A stretch of 64,000 bases of DNA, taken from GCA-016699835 sp964543905 (GTDB taxonomy: Bacteria; Planctomycetota; Phycisphaerae; Phycisphaerales; UBA1924). The position numbers were made by a program, and so were the translations under genes. Of this stretch, positions 31,454 to 39,454 are shown in pieces. The DNA lies in the NCBI GenBank assembly GCA_964543905.1, contig CAZIZO010000003.1, positions 310,001-374,000 on the forward strand. The letters run 5' to 3'. Numbering within the stretch: position 1 is the stretch's first letter; each line of letters begins with the position of its first letter. The notes beneath the pieces are model-generated. The model did not search any database, was not told the origin of the DNA, and saw nothing but the letters and a program-made list of their open reading frames with translations.

Positions 31454-31481
31454 AGAACCATCGCCGCTCGGCGATGGTTCT
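31454..31481. terminator. Perfect 12-bp stem between convergent genes
   Basis: AGAACCATCGCC-gctc-GGCGATGGTTCT is a perfect stem of 12 bp with a tetraloop between the convergent genes ending at 31375 and 31524. There is no strong T-run on either side, so it could act in both directions only weakly or serve as an RNA 3' end structure. Confidence 0.55.
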
Positions 31482-31523
31482 ACAAATCCAAATCACGTAG
31501 TCTGAGTGCGTTCAAAGCCGAGG

Positions 31524-32333
31524 TTACGATTTCTTCCCGATGACCATGCCGATGACGGCGCCGAGGATAATCGCCCCGGCGCCGATGCCGGCGAAGAGGT
31601 ACCACTGCTCGGTCATCATCTTGATGATCCCGCCGCCGGCGCTCCCGCTGATCGCCGAGACGATCGCAAAGATCCCCAAGCCCAGCGCCACGACCATCCC
31701 GGCGGCGATCCCGCCGCCGATGCCCGACCACATCCCGTCGAAGGGTTCGGCGGCGATCATCATCGGCGCCGCGGTGCCGACCTCCGCCATTTCGCCCCCG
31801 CCCACGCCGGAGGTCTCGAAGAGCGCTCCGCCATCGCCCGCGGCGGGCGCCTCGGCCGCGGTCGCTTGCGCCACCGTTTCGCTCCCGTAAACGTCGTCCA
31901 AGAGCCCCGCGCCCAGCGAGGTGTCGTCGGGTTCCTTGCTGAGATCGAGCAGCCCGCCCGAGCCGCTCGCGCTCTTCCCCGGGTCCTGGAGTTGCACGGG
32001 CGAGTTGGTGACGCGCGTGACGGCATTCGCGTCGGCCTCTTCGGTCGAGTCCGTGTCGAGGATGCTGATCCCCGTCTGCTCCTTCGCGTCGAGCGTCATG
32101 CTGCTGCCCGTGCCCGAGGCGGCGAGGGAGAGGGGCTCGAGTTCGCTGCTGTCCGAGGCGAGGGGAATGTGGTCATCGCCCGCGAGCAGATCGACCTGAT
32201 CGACCTTGAGCATCAGGCGGTCGCGGTCGCGGAACTCTTCGAGTTGCTTCTTCGCGACCATGTCCTTGACCTGGTCCACGGACTTGCCGAGTTTCGCGGC
32301 GGCCTCTTCGATCGTGTAAAACTTCTTCGCCAT
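31524..32333 (-). CDS. HTH-domain protein with C-terminal membrane anchor
   Basis: A 269-residue protein joining an N-terminal MerR/excisionase-like helix-turn-helix (FYTIEEAAAKLGKSVDQVKDMVAKKQLEEFRD, residues 5-35) to a low-complexity acidic linker (about 55-190, many Ser, Thr, Asp, Ala) and two C-terminal transmembrane segments (AAGMVVALGLGIFAIVSAI and WYLFAGIGAGAIILGAVIGMV). That is an unusual layout for a DNA-binding fold; it may tether a partner or the chromosome at the membrane rather than regulate genes. GGGAG stands seven bases before the ATG. Function unknown. Confidence 0.75.
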   Translation of the reverse strand: MAKKFYTIEEAAAKLGKSVDQVKDMVAKKQLEEFRDRDRLMLKVDQVDLLAGDDHIPLASDSSELEPLSLAASGTGSSMTLDAKEQTGISILDTDSTEEADANAVTRVTNSPVQLQDPGKSASGSGGLLDLSKEPDDTSLGAGLLDDVYGSETVAQATAAEAPAAGDGGALFETSGVGGGEMAEVGTAAPMMIAAEPFDGMWSGIGGGIAAGMVVALGLGIFAIVSAISGSAGGGIIKMMTEQWYLFAGIGAGAIILGAVIGMVIGKKS

Positions 32334-32416
32334 TTCGGGCTCCCTGCGGTCGTTCCAACCCTACCCACGGATTGCGTGGGGGGATTCTAGCACGAAACGC
32401 AGGTGGGGGGGAACAT

Positions 32417-32446
32417 AAAGAGGGCGGACCTGGGTCGGCCCGCCCT
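32417..32446 (-). terminator. Possible terminator of htpX
   Basis: AGGGCGG (32421-32427) pairs with CCGCCCT (32440-32446), loop of 12 bases, followed on the minus strand by CTTTATGTTC. It is 27 bases past the htpX stop. The T-run is weak. Confidence 0.5.
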
Positions 32447-32472
32447 GGGAATGAAGATGTCTGTCGGCGTGA

Positions 32473-33348
32473 TTACGCCGCGATCCCCCGCGCTTTCATT
32501 TCTTCACCCAACTTCGCCAGCGCCGACAGCCGCTTCTCCGTCGGCGGGTGGCTGGCGAACATGTTGAAGATGCTGCTGCCGGTGAGGGGCTCGACGATGA
32601 ACATGTTGTTCTGGGCGGGGTTGGGGCTGTCGAGTGGGATGCGTTGGGAGAGGGCGTCGAGCTTTTTGAGCGCGCCCATGAGGCCGTAGGGCGAGCCGGC
32701 GATCTTGGCGCCGTCCGCGTCGGCGACGAACTCGCGGCTGCGGCTGATGGCGGCCTGGATGATGACGGCGGCGATGGGGGCGAAGATAAGGGCGAGCAGA
32801 CCGGCGATGGGGTTGCCGCCCTCGCGGTTGCTCCCCCCGCCGAAGAAGAAGGCCATGCGCGCGATGACGGCAAGGGCGCCGGCAATGGTGGCGGCGACGC
32901 AGGAGATCAAAGTGTCGCGGTTCTTGACATGGGCGAGTTCGTGGGCCATCACGCCCCGTAACTCATCGAGCGAAAGGAGTTCGAGCGCGCCGCGGGTGAC
33001 GGCGACGGCGGCCTTGTTGGGCGAGCGGCCCGTTGCAAAGGCGTTCGGTGCTTCCTGCGGGCAGACGTAGACCTTGGGCATCGGGAGGCCGGCGCGCTGT
33101 CGCAGTTCGTCAACGAGGTGATAGATCTCGCCTTCGAGGCCGCCGGTATTGGGACCGACTTCCTGTCCCTGCATCATGGCGATGGCGATCTTGTCCGAGA
33201 AGAACCAGGAGATGACGCTCCCGAGGGATCCAAAGAGGAACCCGATGAGCATGCCGTGCTGGCCGAACTGGCTGCCGACCAATAAGCAGATGCCCATGAG
33301 GCCGCCAAGCAACAGGACGGTCTTGAAGTTGTTCAGGGCACGAATCAT
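32473..33348 (-). CDS. htpX: Membrane zinc metalloprotease HtpX
   Basis: A 291-residue M48 membrane protease that degrades misfolded membrane proteins together with FtsH in other bacteria. Seen: two N-terminal transmembrane segments (VLLLGGLMGICLLVG, MLIGFLFGSLGSVISWFF), the zinc motif MAHELAHVKNRD, two further hydrophobic segments, and the third ligand region SREFVADADGA. Length and layout match the family. AAAGGA lies 11 bases before the ATG. It is the second M48 gene of the window; the other, at 44714, is a lipoprotein. Confidence 0.94.
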   Translation of the reverse strand: MIRALNNFKTVLLLGGLMGICLLVGSQFGQHGMLIGFLFGSLGSVISWFFSDKIAIAMMQGQEVGPNTGGLEGEIYHLVDELRQRAGLPMPKVYVCPQEAPNAFATGRSPNKAAVAVTRGALELLSLDELRGVMAHELAHVKNRDTLISCVAATIAGALAVIARMAFFFGGGSNREGGNPIAGLLALIFAPIAAVIIQAAISRSREFVADADGAKIAGSPYGLMGALKKLDALSQRIPLDSPNPAQNNMFIVEPLTGSSIFNMFASHPPTEKRLSALAKLGEEMKARGIAA

Positions 33349-33782
33349 GGCGCAGACGTTCCTTTCGATACGCCCGGGAACGCGTCCACGGGCGGGTGCG
33401 TGCGAGACTCAAGCACGTTACGGGCCAGCATATGGTTGGTTCGGAGGGCCTTGGGGGCGGTTTCGAGGCAATTTTAGTCCGAGAACAACAATAAACAGGC
33501 ATATTTACTGGGTTAGTGCTGCCGAATTGGCACCGCGGTTGCGTTGAGTATAGGGACTTGTACGGCAATCTGAACTGAGGTATGATCCACCCGAACATGC
33601 GTTTGGTGGAGACGACAACTCAGCCCAGATTCACGTGCGAGCGTCGGCGGGAAGGTGTACCATCCCGCCTTAGAAAGGTACGGTCCTTGAGGCCGACCTG
33701 TGCTTCCCGCGAGCGATCGTGGGAAGGCCGCGTGGTGGCGGTATCGCACGGGTCGCTTTGGGGGCTTGGTGGAGGCTCTCGC
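33349..33782. promoter_or_regulatory. Divergent regulatory region of htpX and the 3D-domain gene
   Basis: A 434-base gap without gene. For the plus strand it holds two overlapping sigma-70-like promoters (next entry) that give a 5' leader of about 190 nt. The region 33440-33530 is AT-richer than the rest. I cannot see an operator. Confidence 0.5.
33527..33586 (+). promoter_or_regulatory. Tandem sigma-70-like promoters of the 3D-domain gene
   Basis: TTGTAC (33558-33563) and TATGAT (33581-33586) are 17 bases apart, close to consensus. A second pair, TTGGCA (33527-33532) and TATAGG (33549-33554), is 16 bases apart and ends inside the first. Transcription start would be near 33560 or 33593. Confidence 0.6.
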
Positions 33783-34523
33783 TTGATTTCCAAAGATGGG
33801 TGTACCGTGTCGCTTCGGCGCTATGTCGCGATTCGCAGGGCCGCCCGGCATGTGATGCATGGCACGGCGCTGCTCGGGATCCTTGGGCTGGTCGTCTGGT
33901 CGGCGATCCTCGCAAAGGAAGCCAAGTCCGCCCCGGTCCTGGCCGCGGTGGAGACGACGAGACTCGAGCACGGCGGGATGGTGACCGAAGCGGCCTACCT
34001 CGCGCCGATCGTGGAACGACGGATGGCGGAAATGGCCGAGGGCGACCCGATGCCCGAACTCGCGCCGGATGTTGCCGGAGCGCCCAAGACGGTGGCGAAG
34101 CCGGACACGAAGATGGCGAGGCTGCTCGCGGACCCGAGCGTTCGGTTCTTTGACGGGCGTCCGGTGCGGCCGGCGAAGAAGATGTGGATGACGGTGACGG
34201 GCTACTCGCCTGATGCGCGGTCGTGCCCGGGAACGGCGGACAACCTGACCTCGACGCTGCACCATGTGACGACGAACGGGTTCAAGTTGGTGGCCGCCGA
34301 TCCGCGCGTGCTGGCCTATGGCTCGATGCTGACGATCGAAGGGTACGACAACGGGCAGATCGTGCCGGTGCTGGACTGCGGCGGGGCGATCAAAGGGCGG
34401 CGGCTTGACCTGCTCTTTCCGACGCACGAGCAGGCGCGGAAGTGGGGGCGGAAGCGGATCCTGGTCACGGTCTGGGAGTATGCGGACGGGAAGCCCGCGG
34501 GCAATGTGCGCAAGGCGCGGTAA
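33783..34523 (+). CDS. Membrane-anchored 3D-domain protein (MltA-like fold)
   Basis: A 246-residue protein with one N-terminal transmembrane segment (HGTALLGILGLVVWSAIL) and a C-terminal 3D domain at about 130-240: MTVTGYSPDARSCPG, LAYGSMLTIEGYDNGQ and the Asp signature VLDCGGAIKGRRLDLLF, whose three conserved Asp name the family. Such domains cleave peptidoglycan glycan strands (lytic transglycosylase/RpfB-type). The TTG at 33783 is preceded by GGAGG seven bases upstream, the best Shine-Dalgarno in the region; a GTG at 33807 is an alternative. Planctomycete cell walls are thin, so a wall-remodelling role is interesting but inferred. Confidence 0.8.
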   Translation: MISKDGCTVSLRRYVAIRRAARHVMHGTALLGILGLVVWSAILAKEAKSAPVLAAVETTRLEHGGMVTEAAYLAPIVERRMAEMAEGDPMPELAPDVAGAPKTVAKPDTKMARLLADPSVRFFDGRPVRPAKKMWMTVTGYSPDARSCPGTADNLTSTLHHVTTNGFKLVAADPRVLAYGSMLTIEGYDNGQIVPVLDCGGAIKGRRLDLLFPTHEQARKWGRKRILVTVWEYADGKPAGNVRKAR

Positions 34524-34579
34524 TGCCTCCGAAGGCGGAGCGGTGGAGCGCACGAAAGTCCCGGTCGGCGGAGATCGGG

Positions 34580-35812
34580 TTACAGTCCGGGCTGGGTTGC
34601 GATGGAAACCAAGGCCTCTGTGACGGCGTGCACGTCGGAGACGCTATTGAAGTGTCCGAGACTGAGACGAAGCGATCCCTGTGGTGCGTTCAGGGCGTGG
34701 TGGATGAGCGGCGCGCAGTGAAGGCCGGCCCGGGCAAGGATGCGATGCTGGGATTCGAGGAGGATAGCAAGTTCGGAGGGTGTAAGGTTATCGTGGACGA
34801 GGGAGAAGATGGGGAGGCGACCGTCGGGTGACGAAGGTCCGAGGAGACGGAACGCGCGGAGAGGACCAACACCCCCGAGCGATTCCTGGGTGCGGATGCC
34901 TTGCCGACGGAGCGCGGTGAGCATGGCGACGGTGAGATCGCGAGCGTGGGCGGCGTTGGGAGGGCACACGAGGAGATGGCGAAGGGCGGCGGCGAGCCCC
35001 GCGATGCCCGGGGTGTTGGGCGTACCTGATTCAAACCGGTGTGGGAAGGCGGTGGGGTGAGCGGCGAGTTCGCTGAAGGTGCCCGTGCCGCCTTCGCGCG
35101 TGGGCTCGATGCGGTCGGCGAACTCGGGGCGTACGTACAGGAAGCCCGTCCCGGCGGGGCCGAGGAGACCTTTGTGTCCCGGCGCGACGAGGAGGTCGAG
35201 AGGGAGTTGCGTGAGGTCGATGGGGACGTGCCCGGCGGTCTGGGCGGCGTCAACCAGCAAGGGCACGCCTTGCGAGCGGCAGCGTTGGGCGATGTCGGCG
35301 ATGGGCTGGATCGCGCCCGTGACGTTGCTGGCGTGGGTGACAACGACCAGCGTGGTGCGGGCGGTGATCGCGCGTTCGAGGTTGAGTGGTGAGACGAGCC
35401 CGGTGACCGGGTCGGCGGCGACGTGGGTGATGTCCAGCGTGTGCCCGGGATCCTGCGCGAGCGCGGCAAGGGGACGGAGGACGGAGTTGTGCTCCAGGAT
35501 CGTTGTCACGACATGGAGGGACTCGTTCGGGCGCTGGCGGCGTGCGTGACGGACCACGCCCTTGATCGCGAGGTTGAGCGCGTCGGTGCCGTTCTGGGTG
35601 AACACGAAATGATCCGGCTCGGAGGCGTGGAAGAGTTGGGCGAGGAGATCGCGGGCCTCACGCAGGATGTGCTCGGCCTCGCGGGATTCCTTGTAGAGCC
35701 CCCGCCCGGGGGAGGATGGGTTGAGGTGCAGGACGTTGAACATGGCCCAGCCGACGGCGTCGGGCTTTGGGAGGCTGGTGGCGGCGTTGTCGAGGTAGAG
35801 TCGTGTCGGCAT
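34580..35812 (-). CDS. Class V aminotransferase / cysteine desulfurase-like enzyme
   Basis: A 410-residue PLP enzyme. It shows YLDNAATSLPKPDAV at the start, the cofactor Lys in APGHKGLLGPAGTGFLYV, FESGTPNTPGIAGLAAAL and a Cys in RAGLHCAPLIHH, where cysteine desulfurases carry the sulfur-accepting residue. It probably mobilises sulfur from cysteine; a selenocysteine lyase or another class V activity is possible. Start ATG at 35812 fits the YLDNAA opening; no clear Shine-Dalgarno. Divergent from trpA with 108 bases between. Confidence 0.85.
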   Translation of the reverse strand: MPTRLYLDNAATSLPKPDAVGWAMFNVLHLNPSSPGRGLYKESREAEHILREARDLLAQLFHASEPDHFVFTQNGTDALNLAIKGVVRHARRQRPNESLHVVTTILEHNSVLRPLAALAQDPGHTLDITHVAADPVTGLVSPLNLERAITARTTLVVVTHASNVTGAIQPIADIAQRCRSQGVPLLVDAAQTAGHVPIDLTQLPLDLLVAPGHKGLLGPAGTGFLYVRPEFADRIEPTREGGTGTFSELAAHPTAFPHRFESGTPNTPGIAGLAAALRHLLVCPPNAAHARDLTVAMLTALRRQGIRTQESLGGVGPLRAFRLLGPSSPDGRLPIFSLVHDNLTPSELAILLESQHRILARAGLHCAPLIHHALNAPQGSLRLSLGHFNSVSDVHAVTEALVSIATQPGL

Positions 35813-35920
35813 GTGGCAAATGGAGCGTAGGGAGCGCCGCGATTTTGCCCATGTTTTCGTGGCATCGAGCGGCAGGGAGGAGAAAAAAGTTGTTCGTCGC
35901 GAGCGCCGCAGGATGGGCTC

Positions 35921-36799
35921 GTGCCTAAACTCGCGCCCGTGAACCGCATCGAGCGCATCTTCACGGAACTCCGGGCCGCCCAGAGGCGAGCCCTGATGCC
36001 CTTCGTCTGCGGCGGGCACCCGGAACAAGGCACGACGTCGCTGGTCTTGCCGGCCCTTGAATCGGCGGGCGCGAGTATTGTGGAAGTTGGGATTCCGTTC
36101 AGTGATCCGATCGCGGATGGACCGGTGATCGCGTCGGCGATGCACGGGGCGCTCGCGCGGGGGGCGACGCCGACGAGCGTGCTCGACGAGGTTCGGCTGA
36201 TCCGCGAGCACCTGGAGGTCGGGCTGGTCGCGATGGTGAGCGTGTCAATCGTGCATCGGATGGGCGGGGCGGAGGGTTTCGCGTCGAGGGCGGCGAACGC
36301 GGGGTTTGACGGGGTGATCTACCCCGATGTTCCGCTGGAGGAGGCCGAGCCGTATGTCAAGGGAGCGGCGGAGTTTGGGCTGACGGCGAGCCTGCTGATC
36401 GCACCGACGACGACGGCGGGTCGGGCAGAGCAGATCGTCAAGGCGTGCAGCGGCTTTGTGTACCTGCTCGCGCGGACGGGGATTACCGGCGAGCGAGAAG
36501 GGACGAGCGTGCCCGACATCGCGGGGCGCGTGCATCGGCTCCGGCAGATGACGGACCTCCCGATCGCGTGCGGATTTGGAATCTCGACGGCGGAACAGGT
36601 TCGGCAGGTGACGAAGGTTGCGGATGCGGCGATCGTCGGGAGTGCCGTGGTCCGTCGGATGGGCGAGGCGGCGAGCAAGAAGATGGACGCGGCGAGCGCG
36701 GCGGCGGACTACGTGCGAGAGTTGTGCGCGGGGCTTTCGACCGGACCTTTCGCGGGCGGTCAGCCACAACAACAACAGCAGCAGCAACCGGCGGCCTAG
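35921..36799 (+). CDS. trpA: Tryptophan synthase alpha chain
   Basis: Cleaves indole-3-glycerol phosphate to indole and glyceraldehyde-3-phosphate; indole passes to TrpB. The 292-residue TIM barrel shows LMPFVCGGHPE, VEVGIPFSDPIADGPVIASAM (catalytic Glu and Asp region), YPDVPLEE, ARTGITGER and GFGISTAEQ. The GTG start at 35921 has CAGGA at a fair distance. The C terminus carries an odd tail, QPQQQQQQQPAA, encoded by a CAA/CAG run. trpB is not in the window and trpC is 21 kb away. Confidence 0.95.
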   Translation: MPKLAPVNRIERIFTELRAAQRRALMPFVCGGHPEQGTTSLVLPALESAGASIVEVGIPFSDPIADGPVIASAMHGALARGATPTSVLDEVRLIREHLEVGLVAMVSVSIVHRMGGAEGFASRAANAGFDGVIYPDVPLEEAEPYVKGAAEFGLTASLLIAPTTTAGRAEQIVKACSGFVYLLARTGITGEREGTSVPDIAGRVHRLRQMTDLPIACGFGISTAEQVRQVTKVADAAIVGSAVVRRMGEAASKKMDAASAAADYVRELCAGLSTGPFAGGQPQQQQQQQPAA

Positions 36800-36886
36800 C
36801 CGGGGCACACGGCGTTGGACGATGACGCGACTCGGCGCATGTGCCATGATGCGACGGGCCGCGGGATCACTGTTTGTCAACAATGG

Positions 36887-36907
36887 GGCGCTCCATGACG
36901 GAGCGCC
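36887..36907 (+). other. Stem-loop between trpA and glnN
   Basis: GGCGCTCC-atgac-GGAGCGCC, a perfect 8-bp stem 106 bases before the glnN start codon. It lacks a T-run. It may be the 3' end of the trpA transcript or part of the glnN leader. Confidence 0.4.
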
Positions 36908-37012
36908 GAGCCCGGGGCGTGGCAGTCCGGGCGAGGAACGTGGTGGAAAATCGCGTCGGGCGTGATCGGCTTGGGGCTGGTCGCGGGCGAGGCGAGGTGT
37001 GAGGAGTATCGC

Positions 37013-39220
37013 ATGAGCACGTCGGCGTCAACGATTCGAATGCCAGAGTCCCACGGCGCATCGCTGAACGGGCAGGCCCAAGTCAACGGCGTCGCGAGCG
37101 TGCAGCGCGAGCAGGTGGATCGCATCTTCGGGCAGGACGTCTTCACCGAGCGCGTGATGCAGCAGCGTTTGCCGAAGGACGTGTACAAGAAGTTGCTCCG
37201 CACGATCGAGCATGCCGAGCCCCTGGACCCGGGGGTGGCGGATGTCGTGGCCGCCGCGATCAAGGATTGGGCGATCGAGAAGGGGGCGACGCACTACACG
37301 CACTGGTTCCAGCCCCTGACGGGCTCGACCGCGGAGAAGCACGACGCGTTCCTGATCCCGGATGAGCACGGCGGGGCGATCAGCGAGTTCACGGGCGGGG
37401 CGCTCGTTCGGGGCGAGCCCGACGCGAGCAGTTTCCCCAGCGGGGGGCTCCGCGCGACCTTCGAGGCACGCGGATACACCGCGTGGGATGCGACGAGCCC
37501 GGTGTTCATCAATCGCAACGGGAATACGGCCACGCTGTGCATCCCGACGGCGTTCGTGTCGTGGAACGGGGAGGCGCTCGACAAGAAGACGCCCCTTCTT
37601 CGCTCGATGGACGCCCTGAGCACGCAGGCGATCCGGGTGCTGAAGTTGTTCGGGACGGCGGACGGGGTGACGCGGGTGATGGCGACGGCCGGGTGCGAGC
37701 AGGAGTATTTCCTGATCGATCGCGCGCAGTACTTCGAGCGACCGGACCTGATCGCCTGCGAGCGCACGCTCTTCGGCGCCAAGCCGCCGAAGGGGCAGCA
37801 GTTGGAGGATCACTACTTCGGCTCGATCCCCACGCGGGTGCTGGGGTTCATGGCCGAGGCGGAGCGGGAGTTGTATCGCCTGGGCGTGCCGGTGAAGACG
37901 CGGCACAACGAGGTGGCGCCGTGCCAGTTCGAGTTGGCGCCGCTGTACGAGACGGCGAACATCGCGGCGGATCACCAGATGCTGGTGATGGAGACGCTGC
38001 GTCGCGTGGCGCCGCGATTCGGGTTGCAGTGCATCATGCACGAGAAGCCGTTCGCGGGGATCAACGGGAGCGGGAAGCACCTGAACTGGTCGATGAGCAC
38101 GAACACGGGCGTGAACCTGCTCGATCCACGGGACGACACGCACACGAACATGCAGTTCCTGGTGTTCCTGTGTGCCGTCATCCGCGCGGTCGATCTGTAT
38201 GCGGACCTGCTCCGATCCAGCGTGGCGCACGCGGCGAACGACCACCGCCTGGGCGCGAACGAGGCCCCGCCCGCGATCATGTCGATCTTCCTGGGCGACA
38301 TGCTCGAGGACATCATCGAGCAGGTTCAGAAGGGCACGCTCAAGAGCACGATGAAGGGTGGGAAACTCGACCTGGGCACGAAGGTGCTTCCCACGCTTCC
38401 ACGGCACACGGGCGATCGCAACCGCACCAGCCCGTTCGCGTTCACGGGCAACAAGTTTGAGTTCCGGGCCGTGGGAAGTTCGCAGAGCGTGGCGTGGCCC
38501 GCGACGGTGCTCAACACGATCGTCGCCGACAGCCTCGACTTCATTTGTACGCAGTTGGAGCGGGCGCTGGGCAAGAGCCCGACGCCCGCGAAACTCGAGC
38601 AGGCGGTCCGGACGGTCCTGCAGAAGATCGTGAAGCAGCATCGGCGCGTGATCTTCAACGGCGACGGGTACACGAAGGACTGGCACGAGGAGGCGAAGAA
38701 GCGCGGGCTTCCGAACTTCCGCGAGACGGTGGCCGCCCTGGAGGTCGTGGACGCCAAGAAGAACATCGAGGTGTTCAAGAAGTTCGGCGTGTTGTCGAAG
38801 GACGAAGTGCTGAGCCGGCAGCACATCTTCTTCGAGAAGTACATCAAGCAGGTGCTCATCGAGGCGGAAACGGCGGTGCTGATGGCGCAGACGCAGGTGT
38901 TGCCCGCGGCGGTGCGTCACCACACCGAACTGGCCGAGGCCGTAGCCTCGGGCGAGGCGGCGGACGTCGATGTGTCGTCGATTCGCGAGGCGCTCGAGGA
39001 GCACGCCGAACTCGTGGGCAACCTGCGCGAGGCGATCGAGAAGTTGGAGGAGGCGATCGACCACGAAGGCGGCGACCCGCACGATCACGCGAAGCACGTC
39101 CGCGACAAGGTCCGCCCCGCGATGGGCGACCTGCGCGAGGTGGTCGATGAGTTGGAGAAAACGGTGGCGAGGGATCACTGGCCCTTGCCCACCTACCGTG
39201 AGATGCTCGTGATCAAGTGA
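37013..39220 (+). CDS. glnN: Glutamine synthetase type III
   Basis: ATP-dependent amidation of glutamate by ammonia, the main nitrogen entry. The 735-residue length and motifs put it in the GSIII group rather than GSI: MATAGCEQEYFLID, HNEVAPCQFELAPLYE, GINGSGKHLNWSMSTN and NRTSPFAFTGNKFEFRAVGSS. The last 130 residues form a helical GSIII-specific C-terminal part with many Glu and Lys. GAGGAG is seven bases before the ATG. Followed by a strong terminator. Partner of glutamate dehydrogenase at 59487 in ammonium assimilation; whether glutamate synthase exists is not visible here. Confidence 0.95.
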   Translation: MSTSASTIRMPESHGASLNGQAQVNGVASVQREQVDRIFGQDVFTERVMQQRLPKDVYKKLLRTIEHAEPLDPGVADVVAAAIKDWAIEKGATHYTHWFQPLTGSTAEKHDAFLIPDEHGGAISEFTGGALVRGEPDASSFPSGGLRATFEARGYTAWDATSPVFINRNGNTATLCIPTAFVSWNGEALDKKTPLLRSMDALSTQAIRVLKLFGTADGVTRVMATAGCEQEYFLIDRAQYFERPDLIACERTLFGAKPPKGQQLEDHYFGSIPTRVLGFMAEAERELYRLGVPVKTRHNEVAPCQFELAPLYETANIAADHQMLVMETLRRVAPRFGLQCIMHEKPFAGINGSGKHLNWSMSTNTGVNLLDPRDDTHTNMQFLVFLCAVIRAVDLYADLLRSSVAHAANDHRLGANEAPPAIMSIFLGDMLEDIIEQVQKGTLKSTMKGGKLDLGTKVLPTLPRHTGDRNRTSPFAFTGNKFEFRAVGSSQSVAWPATVLNTIVADSLDFICTQLERALGKSPTPAKLEQAVRTVLQKIVKQHRRVIFNGDGYTKDWHEEAKKRGLPNFRETVAALEVVDAKKNIEVFKKFGVLSKDEVLSRQHIFFEKYIKQVLIEAETAVLMAQTQVLPAAVRHHTELAEAVASGEAADVDVSSIREALEEHAELVGNLREAIEKLEEAIDHEGGDPHDHAKHVRDKVRPAMGDLREVVDELEKTVARDHWPLPTYREMLVIK

Positions 39221-39247
39221 CGTCCGGTCCAGAGTATTGATCGACGC

Positions 39248-39276
39248 ACGCCCGGCCGATCGGCCGGGCGTTTTTT
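39248..39276 (+). terminator. Rho-independent terminator of glnN
   Basis: ACGCCCGGCC-gatc-GGCCGGGCGT, perfect 10-bp stem with tetraloop, followed by TTTTTT. It is 27 bases after the glnN stop and before the convergent tRNA gene. Confidence 0.95.
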
Positions 39277-39338
39277 GTGCCTTGTCCGTCCGAGTTCACG
39301 ACGGGGGTGACGATGTGCCGATCGGCGCCGACGCGCAA

Positions 39339-39412
39339 TGGGCCCGGCTGGATTCGAACCAGCGACCGCGTCCATTATGAGTGGAGAGCTCTAACCGCTG
39401 AGCTACGGGCCC
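39339..39412 (-). tRNA. tRNA with anticodon CAT, probably tRNA-Ile2 (lysidine type)
   Basis: The minus strand folds to a 74-nt cloverleaf: acceptor GGGCCCG with CGGGCCC, D-arm GCTC-AGCGGTTA-GAGC, anticodon loop CTCATAA (anticodon CAT) and T-arm GCTGG-TTCGAAT-CCAGC. D-loop and T-arm and the loop CTCATAA match E. coli tRNA-Ile2, which is modified to lysidine to read AUA, better than initiator or elongator tRNA-Met. The first anticodon-stem pair (27-43) is C-C, a mismatch, in an otherwise paired stem. No CCA is encoded. It is convergent with glnN. Confidence 0.9.
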
Positions 39413-39454
39413 AAGTGCCAACGGTAGGGGGAGCGCGGGAAGGGTGACGCTGGG

